This document shows positions 45,274-55,067 of a stretch of DNA of 55,067 bases, one piece after another. A model generated the notes under the pieces. That model was not told the origin of the DNA. It saw nothing but the letters and a program-made list of their open reading frames with translations, and searched no databases. Every line of letters starts with the position of its first letter. Positions within the stretch are counted from its first letter, which is position 1. Origin of the DNA: Bacteroidetes bacterium HGW-Bacteroidetes-1 (GTDB lineage: Bacteria; Bacteroidota; Bacteroidia; Bacteroidales; F082); the NCBI GenBank assembly GCA_002842755.1, contig PHDU01000021.1, forward strand, positions 1 through 55,067, in the 5' to 3' direction. A program made the position numbers and the translations under genes.

Positions 45274-45834
45274 ATGTCAAGAATAGGTAAATTACCCATT
45301 AGCCTTCCTGCCGGAGTAACTGTAAATGTCTCAGATGATGGAACAGTTACTGTAAAAGGCAAATTAGGTGAATTGAAACAGAAAATTGATGAGTCTGTTT
45401 CTCTTAAAATTGAAGATGATCAAGTCGTTGTTGACCGTAAGTCTGATGAAATTGAACATAGAGCAAAGCATGGCCTTTATCGTTCTTTGATCAATAATAT
45501 GGTAAAAGGCGTATCAGAAGGTTTCAGTACTGTACAGGAACTGGTTGGTGTAGGTTATAAAGCTGATGCTAAAGGTCAAATTCTGGAGCTTGCACTTGGA
45601 TATTCACATAATATCTTCTTTGAAATCCCTCAGGAGATTAAGATTGAGACTGTTACTGAAAGAGGTAAAAATCCAATTATTAAGATGTCATGTGCCGATA
45701 AGCAATTACTCGGACAGGTTGCAGCCAAAATCAGATCTCTACGTAAACCTGAACCTTATAAGGGTAAAGGGATTAAATTCCAGAATGAGGTTTTGAGAAG
45801 GAAAGCTGGAAAAACAGCAGGTAAAGGTAAATAG
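45274..45834 (+). CDS. rplF: 50S ribosomal protein L6
   Basis: 186 residues with two repeated folds. SRIGKLPISLPAGVTV opens it; the C-terminal signature KPEPYKGKGIKFQNEVLRRKAGKTAGK is intact. A 44-base spacer follows, with a weak CCTG/CAGG hairpin. Confidence 0.98.
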   Translation: MSRIGKLPISLPAGVTVNVSDDGTVTVKGKLGELKQKIDESVSLKIEDDQVVVDRKSDEIEHRAKHGLYRSLINNMVKGVSEGFSTVQELVGVGYKADAKGQILELALGYSHNIFFEIPQEIKIETVTERGKNPIIKMSCADKQLLGQVAAKIRSLRKPEPYKGKGIKFQNEVLRRKAGKTAGKGK

Positions 45835-45878
45835 GAATTGATTTATTGCCTGTAATTCAGGTTTAAAATACCACAAAA

Positions 45879-46241
45879 ATGGCTATTAAGAATAAAAAAG
45901 ATCAAAGAAGAGTCAGTATCAAGAAACGTATCAGAAAGATCGTTAATGGTACCGCCGAACGTCCGCGTTTGACTGTCTTCAGAAGTAACAAACAGATTTA
46001 TGCTCAATTGATTGATGACAAGAATGGTAAAACTATTGTTGCTGCATCATCAGTAGAAAAGGGAGTTGAAGGAACAAAAGTGACCAAAATTGAACAGGCC
46101 AAACTGGTTGGAAAACTGGCTGCTGAAAAAGCAATTGCTGCCGGTATTGAAACAGTTGTATTTGATCGTAATGGTTATCTTTATCACGGAAGAGTTAAAT
46201 CTTTAGCTGAGGCTGCACGTGAAGGAGGATTAAAATTCTAA
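45879..46241 (+). CDS. rplR: 50S ribosomal protein L18
   Basis: 120 residues. It binds 5S rRNA with L5. A basic N-terminus ([38 protein letters not shown]) precedes [26 protein letters not shown], the L18 end signature. Confidence 0.98.
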   Translation: MAIKNKKDQRRVSIKKRIRKIVNGTAERPRLTVFRSNKQIYAQLIDDKNGKTIVAASSVEKGVEGTKVTKIEQAKLVGKLAAEKAIAAGIETVVFDRNGYLYHGRVKSLAEAAREGGLKF

Positions 46242-46247
46242 AAAATT

Positions 46248-46766
46248 ATGTCAGAAGTAAACGTAAAAAGAGTAAAATCCAGCGAAATCGAATTTAAAGA
46301 TCGATTGGTCAGCATCCAGCGTGTTACAAAAGTAACCAAGGGTGGGCGCACTTTCAGCTTCTCAGCGATTGTTGTTGTTGGTAACGAAAATGGTGTTGTT
46401 GGTTACGGCCTTGGTAAAGCCAAAGAAGTAACAGCTGCCATTGCAAAGGGTATTGATGATGCAAAGAAAAACCTTATTAAGGTTCCGGTGCGTAATCGTA
46501 CGATCCCTCATGAGCAGTTAGGTAAATATAGCGGAGCGTTGGTTTTTCTTAAACCTGCATCTGCTGGTACTGGTGTTATTGCTGGTGGAGCCATGCGCGC
46601 TGTACTGGAAAGTGTAGGTGTTCATGATGTATTAGCCAAATCAAAAGGTTCATCAAACCCACACTCCGTAGTTAAAGCCACATTTGACGCCCTTTCTAAA
46701 ATGCGCGATGCTCATACCATTGCTCAGGTTAGAGGAGTGGAACTTGACACTGTGTTTAATGGATAA
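46248..46766 (+). CDS. rpsE: 30S ribosomal protein S5
   Basis: 172 residues. It has a role in decoding accuracy. [46 protein letters not shown] is the S5 double-stranded-RNA-binding signature. [43 protein letters not shown] follows. Confidence 0.98.
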   Translation: MSEVNVKRVKSSEIEFKDRLVSIQRVTKVTKGGRTFSFSAIVVVGNENGVVGYGLGKAKEVTAAIAKGIDDAKKNLIKVPVRNRTIPHEQLGKYSGALVFLKPASAGTGVIAGGAMRAVLESVGVHDVLAKSKGSSNPHSVVKATFDALSKMRDAHTIAQVRGVELDTVFNG

Positions 46767-46779
46767 TAGGCAGACGACA

Positions 46780-46959
46780 ATGAAAAAAGTTAGAATTACA
46801 CAGATAAAAAGTGGAATAGGTAGGCCTCAAAGGCAGAAAAATACCCTTACCGCATTGGGTTTTAAACGCATGCATCAAACCCTTGAAGTGGATTTGTCCC
46901 CTTCTGTTGCAGGAATGGTAGATGCAGTTAAACACCTGCTGAAAATCGAAGAATTATAG
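46780..46959 (+). CDS. rpmD: 50S ribosomal protein L30
   Basis: 59 residues from ATG 46780 (MKKVRITQIKSGIGRPQRQKNTL). A longer frame opens at 46684 inside rpsE, but the added residues are not L30. The pattern T-L-x-A-L-G-F-K-R-M-H-Q-T matches the family. Confidence 0.96.
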   Translation: MKKVRITQIKSGIGRPQRQKNTLTALGFKRMHQTLEVDLSPSVAGMVDAVKHLLKIEEL

Positions 46960-46989
46960 TATAAGTATAACAAGGAAATATTGACTACA

Positions 46990-47436
46990 ATGGATTTAAG
47001 CAATCTAAAACCGGCAAAAGGTTCCACAAAAAATGTAAAGCGTATAGGTCGTGGACAAGGTTCTGGCCGTGGCGGTACATCCACACGTGGACATAAAGGA
47101 GCTGGCTCACGATCAGGAACCTCAAAGAAAATCGGCTTCGAAGGCGGTCAGATGCCTTTGGTTCGCCGTGTTCCAAAATTTGGCTTTAAAAACATTAACA
47201 GAAAAGAATACAGAGCAATTAATCTTGATACCCTTCAGGGTTTGGTTGATACGCATGCTGTTGATGTGATTAATATAGAGGTATTAAGACAATATGGTCT
47301 TACTGGTAAAAACGACCTTGTCAAGATCCTCGGACAAGGCGAACTCAAAGCTAAGCTTCAGGTTCATGCACACGGATTTTCTGCTTCGGCTATCAGTGCC
47401 ATTGAAGCAGCTGGTGGTAATGCTGTAAAACTTTGA
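46990..47436 (+). CDS. rplO: 50S ribosomal protein L15
   Basis: 148 residues from ATG 46990 (MDLSNLKPAKGSTKNVKRIGRGQGSGRGG). A TTG at 46981 would add three residues; ATG fits the family better. The Gly/Arg-rich N-terminal extension and GFEGGQMPLVRRVPKFGFKN are the L15 hallmarks. secY follows after 5 bases. Confidence 0.97.
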   Translation: MDLSNLKPAKGSTKNVKRIGRGQGSGRGGTSTRGHKGAGSRSGTSKKIGFEGGQMPLVRRVPKFGFKNINRKEYRAINLDTLQGLVDTHAVDVINIEVLRQYGLTGKNDLVKILGQGELKAKLQVHAHGFSASAISAIEAAGGNAVKL

Positions 47437-47441
47437 TTTGA

Positions 47442-48806
47442 ATGAAAAAACTATTCGAAACTTTACGAAACATCAACAAAATTGAAGAGCTGCGTAAGCG
47501 CATTCTTTATACTTTGGCAATTTTATTGATTTATCGCCTAGGCTCCTTTGTGGTGCTTCCGGGAGTAGACCCTAATATGTTAGCCAATTTACAGGCTCAG
47601 TCGAGTGGTGGTCTTCTTGGTTTGTTGAACATGTTTTCCGGTGGTGCCTTCTCCAATGCCTCAATTTTTGCATTGGGTATCATGCCTTATATTTCTGCCT
47701 CAATTGTTATTCAATTGTTGGGTATGGCTATTCCCTATTTCCAAAGATTACAGCGTGAAGGTGAAAGCGGAAGAAGAAAAATTAATCAAATTACCCGTTA
47801 TCTTACAGTCGCCATTGTGGCCCTGCAAGCTCCTGGTTATATAGCAAATCTTATTTCACAGCTTCCAAATGAAGCCATTGCTCCTTTCGATCCCTCCATA
47901 ACCCATCCATCTGCATTTTTCTGGATTTCAAATACCATCATTCTAATTGCTGGTACTTTATTTGTTATGTGGTTGGGCGAAAGAATAACCGATAAGGGTA
48001 TTGGAAACGGAATTTCATTGATCATTATGATCGGTATTATTGCACAATTACCATTTGCTTTGTTCTCTGAGTTTTTCTCACGGTTAGAGCAGAAAGGAGG
48101 TGGATTGGTATTTTTCTTGATTGAAATTGCTGTTCTGGTATTTGTGATTCTTATTACAATACTTCTTGTTCAGGGAACACGTAAAGTCCCGGTTCAATAC
48201 GCAAAACGTATTGTTGGAAACAAACAATATGGAGGTGTCAGGCAGTATATTCCTTTAAAGGTTAATGCTGCTGGTGTTATGCCAATCATCTTTGCTCAGG
48301 CTATAATGTTTCTTCCTGTCACCTTGGTGGGCTTCTCATCTTCTGAAAGCTTAACCGGTATTGCTGCGGCGTTTACGAATATCAATGGTTTCTGGTATAA
48401 TTTTGTATTTTTTGTACTAATTGTACTTTTTACTTATTTCTATACAGCCATAACAATTAACCCAAATCAAATGGCTGAGGATATGAAAAAAAATGGAGGA
48501 TTTGTACCGGGTGTCAAGCCTGGAAAGAGAACTGCAGAATACCTGGACAATATATTATCAAGAATTACATTGCCTGGATCTTTTTTCCTCGCATTTGTTG
48601 CAATCATGCCTGCCTTAGTCAGTCAGATGGGGGTTAGTATGGCTTTTGCGCATTTTTATGGCGGAACATCCCTGTTGATTCTCGTAGGTGTTGTTCTAGA
48701 CACTTTGCAGCAAATAGAAAGCTATTTGCTGATGAGGCACTACGACGGTCTTACAAAGTCAGGCAGAATTAAAGGACGCGGTGGTTCTGCAATGAATATG
48801 GGTTAA
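47442..48806 (+). CDS. secY: Protein translocase subunit SecY
   Basis: A 454-residue channel of the Sec translocon with ten membrane helices. The N-terminal RILYTLAILLIYRLGSFVVLPGVDP, the helix-2 signature GGAFSNASIFALGIMPYISASIVIQLLG, the ribosome-binding loop QGTRKVPVQYAKRIVG and the C-terminal loop (YNFVFF...NPNQMAEDMKKNGGFVPGVKPGKRTAEYLD) are all present. It ends the spc-type group; map follows after 20 bases. Confidence 0.98.
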   Translation: MKKLFETLRNINKIEELRKRILYTLAILLIYRLGSFVVLPGVDPNMLANLQAQSSGGLLGLLNMFSGGAFSNASIFALGIMPYISASIVIQLLGMAIPYFQRLQREGESGRRKINQITRYLTVAIVALQAPGYIANLISQLPNEAIAPFDPSITHPSAFFWISNTIILIAGTLFVMWLGERITDKGIGNGISLIIMIGIIAQLPFALFSEFFSRLEQKGGGLVFFLIEIAVLVFVILITILLVQGTRKVPVQYAKRIVGNKQYGGVRQYIPLKVNAAGVMPIIFAQAIMFLPVTLVGFSSSESLTGIAAAFTNINGFWYNFVFFVLIVLFTYFYTAITINPNQMAEDMKKNGGFVPGVKPGKRTAEYLDNILSRITLPGSFFLAFVAIMPALVSQMGVSMAFAHFYGGTSLLILVGVVLDTLQQIESYLLMRHYDGLTKSGRIKGRGGSAMNMG

Positions 48807-48826
48807 GGCTCTGATTGCTTTGAGTA

Positions 48827-49612
48827 ATGATACAGATAAAAACTGAAGAAGAGATAGAATTACAACGCGAAAGTTCTTTGCTTGTTGGTAAAACCTTGGC
48901 AGAGGTGGCAAAAAATATCAAGCCTGGTGTAAAAACCAAAAAGCTTGATGAGCTTGCCGAAACCTTTATACGAGATCATCATGCCAAACCTGGTTTTAAA
49001 GGATATGGTGGGTTCCCTGCTACTTTGTGCATTTCAGTAAATGATGAAGTTGTACATGGTATCCCTGGTGAGTCTTACTTAAATGATGGTGATATTGTGT
49101 CAGTTGATTGTGGTGTATTAAAAAATGGGTTTTTTGGTGACTCAGCCTACACATTTAGTGTTGGCAATGTGGCAAAAGAAGTTGTTGATTTAATGGAAAG
49201 AACGAAACAATCATTGTATCTTGGTATTGAGCAAGCTGTCGATGGTAAACGTATTGGCGACATAGGTTATGCTATTCAAAGCTATATCGAACCTTTTGGA
49301 TATGGGATTGTAAGGGAACTGGTGGGACATGGTGTTGGTAGGCAATTACATGAAAAACCTGAAGTGCCAAATTATGGACGCCGTGGTACAGGAGTTCGGT
49401 TAAGTAGTGGAATGGTTATAGCTATTGAACCAATGATTAATCTGGGAAAACGCAATGTTTCTCAAGATACCGATGGGTGGACAATTCGTACGTCTGATCG
49501 GTTGCCATCAGCTCATTATGAGCATACAGTTGCAATAAGGAATAATAAAGCAGATATACTTTCGAGTTTCGAATATATAGAAACAGTTTTAAATAGAATG
49601 AACGGATTATAA
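48827..49612 (+). CDS. map: Methionine aminopeptidase, type I
   Basis: A 261-residue metalloprotease that removes the initiator Met from nascent chains. All five metal ligands are seen: Asp94 and Asp105 ([15 protein letters not shown]), His168 ([14 protein letters not shown]), Glu201 (IAIEPM) and Glu232 (HYEHTVAI). The typical type I length and no N-terminal zinc extension. It sits 2 bases before infA. Confidence 0.97.
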   Translation: MIQIKTEEEIELQRESSLLVGKTLAEVAKNIKPGVKTKKLDELAETFIRDHHAKPGFKGYGGFPATLCISVNDEVVHGIPGESYLNDGDIVSVDCGVLKNGFFGDSAYTFSVGNVAKEVVDLMERTKQSLYLGIEQAVDGKRIGDIGYAIQSYIEPFGYGIVRELVGHGVGRQLHEKPEVPNYGRRGTGVRLSSGMVIAIEPMINLGKRNVSQDTDGWTIRTSDRLPSAHYEHTVAIRNNKADILSSFEYIETVLNRMNGL

Positions 49613-49614
49613 GT

Positions 49615-49833
49615 ATGGCAAAACAATTGTCGATCGAACAGGACGGAACAGTTATTGAATCTCTCGGTAATGCGATGTTTAGAGTGGAACTTGAAAATGG
49701 TCACTCACTCATTGCACACATTTCCGGTAAGATGAGAATGCATTATATCAAAATTCTGCCAGGTGATCGTGTAAAACTGGAATTGTCTCCTTATGATTTG
49801 ACCAAAGGTCGAATTACATTCAGATATAAATAG
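49615..49833 (+). CDS. infA: Translation initiation factor IF-1
   Basis: 72 residues, the normal length, one OB fold (S1-like). [70 protein letters not shown] is standard. It blocks the A site during initiation. A 59-base spacer with a hairpin follows. Confidence 0.98.
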   Translation: MAKQLSIEQDGTVIESLGNAMFRVELENGHSLIAHISGKMRMHYIKILPGDRVKLELSPYDLTKGRITFRYK

Positions 49834-49851
49834 GATTTCGAACTAATAACC

Positions 49852-49874
49852 AGGTAGCAGTTGAATGGCTGCCT
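49852..49874 (+). promoter_or_regulatory. Hairpin in the infA-rpmJ spacer
   Basis: AGGTAGC (49852-49858) pairs with GCTGCCT (49868-49874), seven pairs including one G-T, with a 9-base loop. It lies 18 bases before the rpmJ start and overlaps a TAACCAGGTAG motif (49847-49857). A regulatory site for the alpha-type group (rpsM-rpsK-rpsD-rpoA-rplQ) is possible. Confidence 0.35.
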
Positions 49875-49892
49875 ATGAAACATTAAAATAAA

Positions 49893-50009
49893 ATGAAAGT
49901 CAGAGCATCAGTTAAGAAAAGATCAGCCGAGTGCAAAATTGTACGTCGTAAAGGCAGGTTGTATGTGATCAACAAAAAAAATCCAAAGTTTAAACAAAGA
50001 CAAGGTTAA
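49893..50009 (+). CDS. rpmJ: 50S ribosomal protein L36, zinc-free form
   Basis: 38 residues, found by reading the infA-rpsM gap: [17 protein letters not shown], then [21 protein letters not shown] and a stop at 50007-50009. This is L36 at its normal place after infA. Only one Cys remains and the zinc His is replaced (NPKFKQRQG, not NPKHKQRQG), so it is the zinc-independent type. rpsM follows after 27 bases. Confidence 0.95.
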   Translation: MKVRASVKKRSAECKIVRRKGRLYVINKKNPKFKQRQG

Positions 50010-50036
50010 GCTACAATAATACTAAAAGAAATAGAT

Positions 50037-50414
50037 ATGGCTAGAATTGCTGGTGTAGATATCCCAAATAATAAAAGGGGCGAAATTGCACTCACTTATA
50101 TTTATGGAATCGGAAGAAGCGCTTCAAAGGATGTGCTTCTAAGGGCCGGAGTTAATTTTGACAAAAAAGTTCAGGATTGGACGGATGATGAACAAAACAA
50201 TGTTCGTGCGATCATCGGCTCTACTTACAAAGTAGAAGGTGAGCTGCGCAGTGAGGTTCAGATTAACATCAAACGACTCATGGACATCGGATGCTATAGA
50301 GGCGTCCGGCATCGTCTTGGTTTGCCTTTAAGAGGTCAAAGCACCAAGAACAATGCGCGTACACGAAAAGGTCGTAAAAAAACAGTTGCAAACAAGAAGA
50401 AGGCTACCAAGTAG
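50037..50414 (+). CDS. rpsM: 30S ribosomal protein S13
   Basis: 125 residues. It is a head protein bridging to the large subunit. [25 protein letters not shown] and the C-terminal [30 protein letters not shown] are diagnostic. Confidence 0.98.
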   Translation: MARIAGVDIPNNKRGEIALTYIYGIGRSASKDVLLRAGVNFDKKVQDWTDDEQNNVRAIIGSTYKVEGELRSEVQINIKRLMDIGCYRGVRHRLGLPLRGQSTKNNARTRKGRKKTVANKKKATK

Positions 50415-50455
50415 CATTCGGATCATATAAACAGTTTAAGTAATTATCATTCATT

Positions 50456-50845
50456 ATGGCAAAAACTACAAGAGTAGTAAAGAAACGTGTTGTTAAAGTT
50501 GAAGCAATAGGCAAAGCTTTTGTCAAAGCATCCTTTAACAATATCATCATTTCTTTAACAAACAGCAGCGGACAGGTAATTTCCTGGGCTTCTGCAGGTA
50601 AGATGGGTTTTAGAGGGTCTAAAAAGAATACCCCTTATGCAGCTCAAATGGCAGCAGAAGAATGCTCCAAAACTGCATACGATCTTGGATTGAGAAAAGT
50701 GAAAGTGTATGTAAAGGGACCTGGTGCAGGACGTGAGTCAGCCATTCGTTCTATTCACTCTTCTGGTATTGAAGTTACCGAAATCACTGACGTTACTCCA
50801 TTGCCTCACAACGGCTGTCGCCCTCCTAAAAGAAGAAGAGTGTAA
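50456..50845 (+). CDS. rpsK: 30S ribosomal protein S11
   Basis: 129 residues. It forms part of the platform near the Shine-Dalgarno helix. [48 protein letters not shown] and [18 protein letters not shown] are hallmarks. Confidence 0.98.
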   Translation: MAKTTRVVKKRVVKVEAIGKAFVKASFNNIIISLTNSSGQVISWASAGKMGFRGSKKNTPYAAQMAAEECSKTAYDLGLRKVKVYVKGPGAGRESAIRSIHSSGIEVTEITDVTPLPHNGCRPPKRRRV

Positions 50846-50883
50846 GTTGAACGGATTATTTAGAAAATTAAAAATTATTTATT

Positions 50884-51489
50884 ATGGCTAGGTACATAGG
50901 TCCAAAATCAAAAATAGCTCGTAAATTTGGTGAGCCCATCTTTGGTCCCGACAGATCATTTGAAAAGAAAAATTATCCTCCGGGTCAACATGGTAGCTCA
51001 AAACGCAGAAAGAAACAATCTGAATACGGTGTTCAGTTGCAAGAAAAACAAAAAGCTAAATATACATATGGTGTTCTCGAACGTCAGTTCAGAATACTTT
51101 TTGATAAAGCTGCTCATAAAAAGGGTGTTACTGGTGAAATTTTACTTCAGTTAATAGAATCGCGCCTCGACAATGTAGTTTACCGCTTTGGTATTTCCCC
51201 TACAAGGAGTGGAGCCCGTCAGCTCGTAAGTCATCGCCATATAACAGTAAATGGAGAAGTTGTTAACATCCCCTCTTACTTGGTAAAAGTCGGTGATATT
51301 GTGGGAGTTCGTGAAAGATCAAAAAGCCTTGAGGTAATCTTGGATGCTGTTCAAGGTAGAGTAAGTCGTTACACCTGGCTCGAATGGGAAGGCGAAAAAA
51401 TGGCCGGAAAATTCATGAGCTATCCCGAACGTCAGGATATTCCTGAAACAATTAATGAACAACTTATTGTTGAGTTGTATTCAAAATAA
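50884..51489 (+). CDS. rpsD: 30S ribosomal protein S4
   Basis: 201 residues. It nucleates 30S assembly and represses the alpha operon in E. coli. [19 protein letters not shown] opens it in the pattern usual for this phylum, and the S4 domain [47 protein letters not shown] is intact. A TAACCTGGTAG motif lies in the 51-base spacer before rpoA. Confidence 0.98.
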   Translation: MARYIGPKSKIARKFGEPIFGPDRSFEKKNYPPGQHGSSKRRKKQSEYGVQLQEKQKAKYTYGVLERQFRILFDKAAHKKGVTGEILLQLIESRLDNVVYRFGISPTRSGARQLVSHRHITVNGEVVNIPSYLVKVGDIVGVRERSKSLEVILDAVQGRVSRYTWLEWEGEKMAGKFMSYPERQDIPETINEQLIVELYSK

Positions 51490-51540
51490 GAATTGATTAT
51501 TAACCTGGTAGCATATTCTATCAAACACTAAACCGAAATT

Positions 51541-52533
51541 ATGGCAATTTTAGCGTTTCAAAAACCCGAAAAGGTGATAATGGTTGAATCAGACAGCTTT
51601 AATGGTGTCTTTGAATTCAGACCTCTCGAACCAGGATTCGGTATCACAATTGGCAACTCGCTCCGCCGGATTTTGCTCTCTTCACTCGAAGGCTTTGCAA
51701 TTACCTCTATACGGATAGAGGGTGTTTTGCACGAATTTTCTGCTATCGAAGGTGTTGTTGAAGATGTAGCAGATATCATTCTCAATCTCAAAAAGATTAG
51801 ATTCAAACAGCAAATAGCTTCTGAGACCAGTGAAAAAGTAAACATTGTAATTGGCGATCAGGAGCAGTTTAAAGCTGGAGATATAAATAAGTTTCTTTCA
51901 GTTTTTCAGGTTCTTAACACCGACATGATCGTTTGTAATATGGATCCCTCTGTTAAATTGAGCATAGAACTTACAATCAATAAAGGAAGAGGTTATGTTC
52001 CTGCAGAAGAGAATAAGATACCTAATTCAGCTCTTGGAACCATAGCTATTGACTCAATTCACACTCCGATAAAAAATGTTAAGTTTCATGTAGAAAATTA
52101 TCGTGTTGAACAAAAAACGGACTATGAGAAACTTCTTATGGAGGTGCTAACCGATGGTTCAATACAACCTAAGGATGCCCTGAAAGAGGCTGCAAAAATA
52201 CTTATCACACATTTTATGCTTTTCTCTGATGAGAAAATTACGGTTGATACTGATGAAAAATCTGTTACAGAAGAGTTTGATGAGAGTTCTTTGCACATAA
52301 GACAACTCCTCAAAACAAAACTGGTTGACATGGATTTGTCTGTAAGGGCACTGAATTGTCTTAAAGCTGCAGATGTTGAGTCACTCGGTGATCTGGTTTC
52401 TTTCAACAAGAATGATTTACTTAAGTTCCGTAATTTTGGCAAGAAATCCCTAACCGAGTTAGAAGAGTTGGTCAAAAGTAAGGGCCTTGAGTTCGGAATG
52501 AATATCAGTAAATACAAATTAGAAAAGGAATAA
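51541..52533 (+). CDS. rpoA: RNA polymerase subunit alpha
   Basis: 330 residues. The N-terminal assembly domain has [32 protein letters not shown] and the [19 protein letters not shown] motif. The C-terminal domain (about 255-330) has [44 protein letters not shown], the DNA- and activator-binding helices. It lies 5 bases before rplQ. Confidence 0.98.
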   Translation: MAILAFQKPEKVIMVESDSFNGVFEFRPLEPGFGITIGNSLRRILLSSLEGFAITSIRIEGVLHEFSAIEGVVEDVADIILNLKKIRFKQQIASETSEKVNIVIGDQEQFKAGDINKFLSVFQVLNTDMIVCNMDPSVKLSIELTINKGRGYVPAEENKIPNSALGTIAIDSIHTPIKNVKFHVENYRVEQKTDYEKLLMEVLTDGSIQPKDALKEAAKILITHFMLFSDEKITVDTDEKSVTEEFDESSLHIRQLLKTKLVDMDLSVRALNCLKAADVESLGDLVSFNKNDLLKFRNFGKKSLTELEELVKSKGLEFGMNISKYKLEKE

Positions 52534-52538
52534 TTGGA

Positions 52539-53060
52539 ATGAGACACAATAAGAAATTTAACCATCTGGGAAGGACCAGTGCGCATCGTAAAGCAATGCT
52601 TTCAAATATGGCAACCTCACTTATTCTTCACAAAAGAATAACCACCACAGTTGCCAAAGCAAAAGCACTCAGACCATATGTTGAGCCGATGATTACCAGA
52701 TCGAAAGAGGATACTACACACTCAAGAAGAATGGTGTTCAAATTGCTTCAAAATAAATTTGCCGTAACGGAATTATTCCGTGAGGTTTCTCCAAAAGTTG
52801 CAGATCGTCCGGGTGGATATACCAGAATTATTAAGCTTGGCAACCGTTTGGGTGATAGTGCTGAAATGTGCCTTATTGAACTGGTTGATTTTAATGCAAA
52901 CCTTCTTGATTCAAAAGCCCCAAAGAAAGCAAAAACTACACGTAGAAGAGGTGGCAAAAAGGTTGTAGCACCAGAAGCAACTGCTGTAGTTAAAACTGAA
53001 AAAACTGTTATTGAACCTGTCGAAGGTGATACTGAAACAAATACAGAGGTAAAAGAATAA
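52539..53060 (+). CDS. rplQ: 50S ribosomal protein L17 with C-terminal extension
   Basis: 173 residues. The first 125 are ordinary L17 ([29 protein letters not shown], then [28 protein letters not shown]). The last 45 or so are a tail that is first basic ([15 protein letters not shown]) and then acidic ([15 protein letters not shown]), probably disordered. Such tails are known in this phylum. It is the last gene of the operon; a strong terminator follows. Confidence 0.96.
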   Translation: MRHNKKFNHLGRTSAHRKAMLSNMATSLILHKRITTTVAKAKALRPYVEPMITRSKEDTTHSRRMVFKLLQNKFAVTELFREVSPKVADRPGGYTRIIKLGNRLGDSAEMCLIELVDFNANLLDSKAPKKAKTTRRRGGKKVVAPEATAVVKTEKTVIEPVEGDTETNTEVKE

Positions 53061-53089
53061 AGTAATTATAAAAGCAACCGATTGCATTG

Positions 53090-53127
53090 AAAAAGGATAT
53101 AATCCATCAGGATTATATCCTTTTTTT
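53090..53127 (+). terminator. Terminator of the ribosomal operon
   Basis: AAAAAGGATATAATCC (53090-53105) and GGATTATATCCTTTTT (53110-53125) form a perfect 16-bp stem with a 4-base loop, continuing into two more T residues. It lies 29 bases after the rplQ stop. Confidence 0.9.
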
Positions 53128-53139
53128 AATATTTAGTCT

Positions 53140-53147
53140 TAACTTTG
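53140..53147 (+). promoter_or_regulatory. Likely eno -7 box
   Basis: TAACTTTG is a full match to TAnnTTTG, 28 bases before the eno start. No TTG lies 19-21 bases upstream; that stretch is inside the terminator T-run. Confidence 0.45.
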
Positions 53148-53166
53148 TAAGAAAATTTTAACTTAA

Positions 53167-54468
<1,302 letters not shown>

Positions 54469-54487
54469 CTCTCAAGATTAAGGTAAC

Positions 54488-54525
54488 AAAAACCAACCTG
54501 TCTGTGATAAGGTTGGTTTTTTTTT
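54488..54525 (+). terminator. Terminator of eno
   Basis: AAAAACCAACC (54488-54498) and GGTTGGTTTTT (54511-54521) form a perfect 11-bp stem with a 12-base loop, followed by more T residues. It lies 19 bases after the eno stop. Confidence 0.9.
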
Positions 54526-54529
54526 GGAA

Positions 54530-55002
54530 TTTGGACAACAAAAATGGCTCAATCATAAATTATCGATATAATCCCCTAAATTAGACCAAAGATGCTCTAA
54601 GGCATGATAATATCCTCCCAAAGAGGTGTTAATTTGTCGATATAATCAATTGTTCTAGCATGATTCAATTATTTATAGTTTAATCTATTACAGTAATCAT
54701 TTAATTAATAGCAGATTACAATTTTGGAACAGGTTTTTCGAGGTAGAAGTTAAACAATAGCTGGGCATTTAAAACAAGAAAATGGTGGTTTGTTTTACAA
54801 AATCTTCTTTACAAATCTTCTTTACAAATCTTCTTCTAGCAGAATGTCCAAATGTTACACAGATTGCTAAAAAGTTGTTGATTTGTGTGAATATTTTGTA
54901 GATTATTTTGATTTTTAAAAAATATTTGGATAGTTTTTAAATTCAGAATCAGCTATTTAGAAAGAAGCCCTCAAAAAACTTACGATAAATTAAAAAAAAG
55001 AT
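54530..55002. other. Gene-free AT-rich stretch with short repeats
   Basis: No gene is supported here. It holds two copies of TCGATATAATC (54563-54573 and 54637-54647, 74 bases apart), a short tandem repeat at 54794-54833, and long A/T runs before the promoter at the right edge. The make-up is that of an upstream region of a strongly expressed unit outside the window. Confidence 0.5.
54794..54833 (+). repeat. Three tandem copies of TTTACAAATCTTC
   Basis: Units at 54794-54807 (TTTACAAAATCTTC, one extra A), 54808-54820 and 54821-54833 (both TTTACAAATCTTC). A partial TTC follows. It may be replication slippage or a cluster of binding sites. Confidence 0.8.
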
Positions 55003-55032
55003 TTGGAGAATAGGAAAAAGGTATTACTTTTG
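55003..55032 (+). promoter_or_regulatory. Strong promoter at the right edge
   Basis: TTG (55003-55005), exactly 19 bases, TACTTTTG (55025-55032), then CACTCCCAATCGCGG. It is a perfect Bacteroidota promoter. Its gene is outside the window; such a strong promoter with a long AT-rich upstream region would suit an rRNA or tRNA operon, but this is a guess. Confidence 0.7.
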
Positions 55033-55067
55033 CACTCCCAATCGCGGTGAAAGGAAGAAGAGAGAGA

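Overview
The window is chromosomal DNA from a member of the Bacteroidota, most likely an aerobic or microaerophilic one. Four things point there. Promoters fit the phylum's TTG-N19-TAnnTTTG form, with exact matches before rpsL, before the DUF4290 gene and at the right edge. Start codons mostly lack a strong Shine-Dalgarno sequence. The energy genes are an alternative complex III (act) operon and a cbb3 oxidase with fused CcoN-CcoO and a single-heme CcoP. The str, S10, spc and alpha ribosomal clusters are joined in one run. No tRNA, rRNA or CRISPR array was seen.

Layout. 1-986: a decayed accessory patch with a transposase-like C-terminus, a HigB/HigA-type toxin-antitoxin pair in which both genes are broken, and frameshifted coding debris. 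972-7542: a methyltransferase (-), a dimethylargininase-like enzyme (-), htpG, lemA and two TPM-domain proteins. 7880-15826: actA-B-C-D-F-E. 15939-25673: SlyD-like isomerase, a DUF3365 heme lipoprotein, then ccoI-ccoS-ccoNO-ccoQ-ccoP-ccoG-ccoH and a SafE-like membrane protein. Together these describe electron flow from quinol through alternative complex III to cytochrome c and on to cbb3 oxidase, with copper delivery and assembly factors beside it. 25699-29788 (-): grpE-dnaJ followed closely by a Nat-type ABC exporter. 29868-34391 (-): murA, a DUF4290 gene and a UvrD/PcrA helicase. 34392-35072: a long non-coding stretch with two exact promoters flanking a structured leader. 35073-53060: 33 genes in one direction, from rpsL to rplQ, closed by a strong terminator. 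53176-54468: eno with its own terminator. The window ends on another exact promoter whose gene lies outside.

Main points for a second look: a matching promoter architecture before htpG and grpE, TGTCA-N13-AATTTTGC-(A)-TGGCA-N5-TTTGAT, a good candidate for a sigma-54-like heat-shock element; a roughly 200-nt structured leader before rpsL that holds a 36-codon aromatic-rich reading frame; a toxin-antitoxin module inactivated by two independent lesions; and MurA with Asp in place of the fosfomycin-target Cys.

All assignments rest on reading motifs, lengths and gene order by eye. No database search, folding or alignment program was run.
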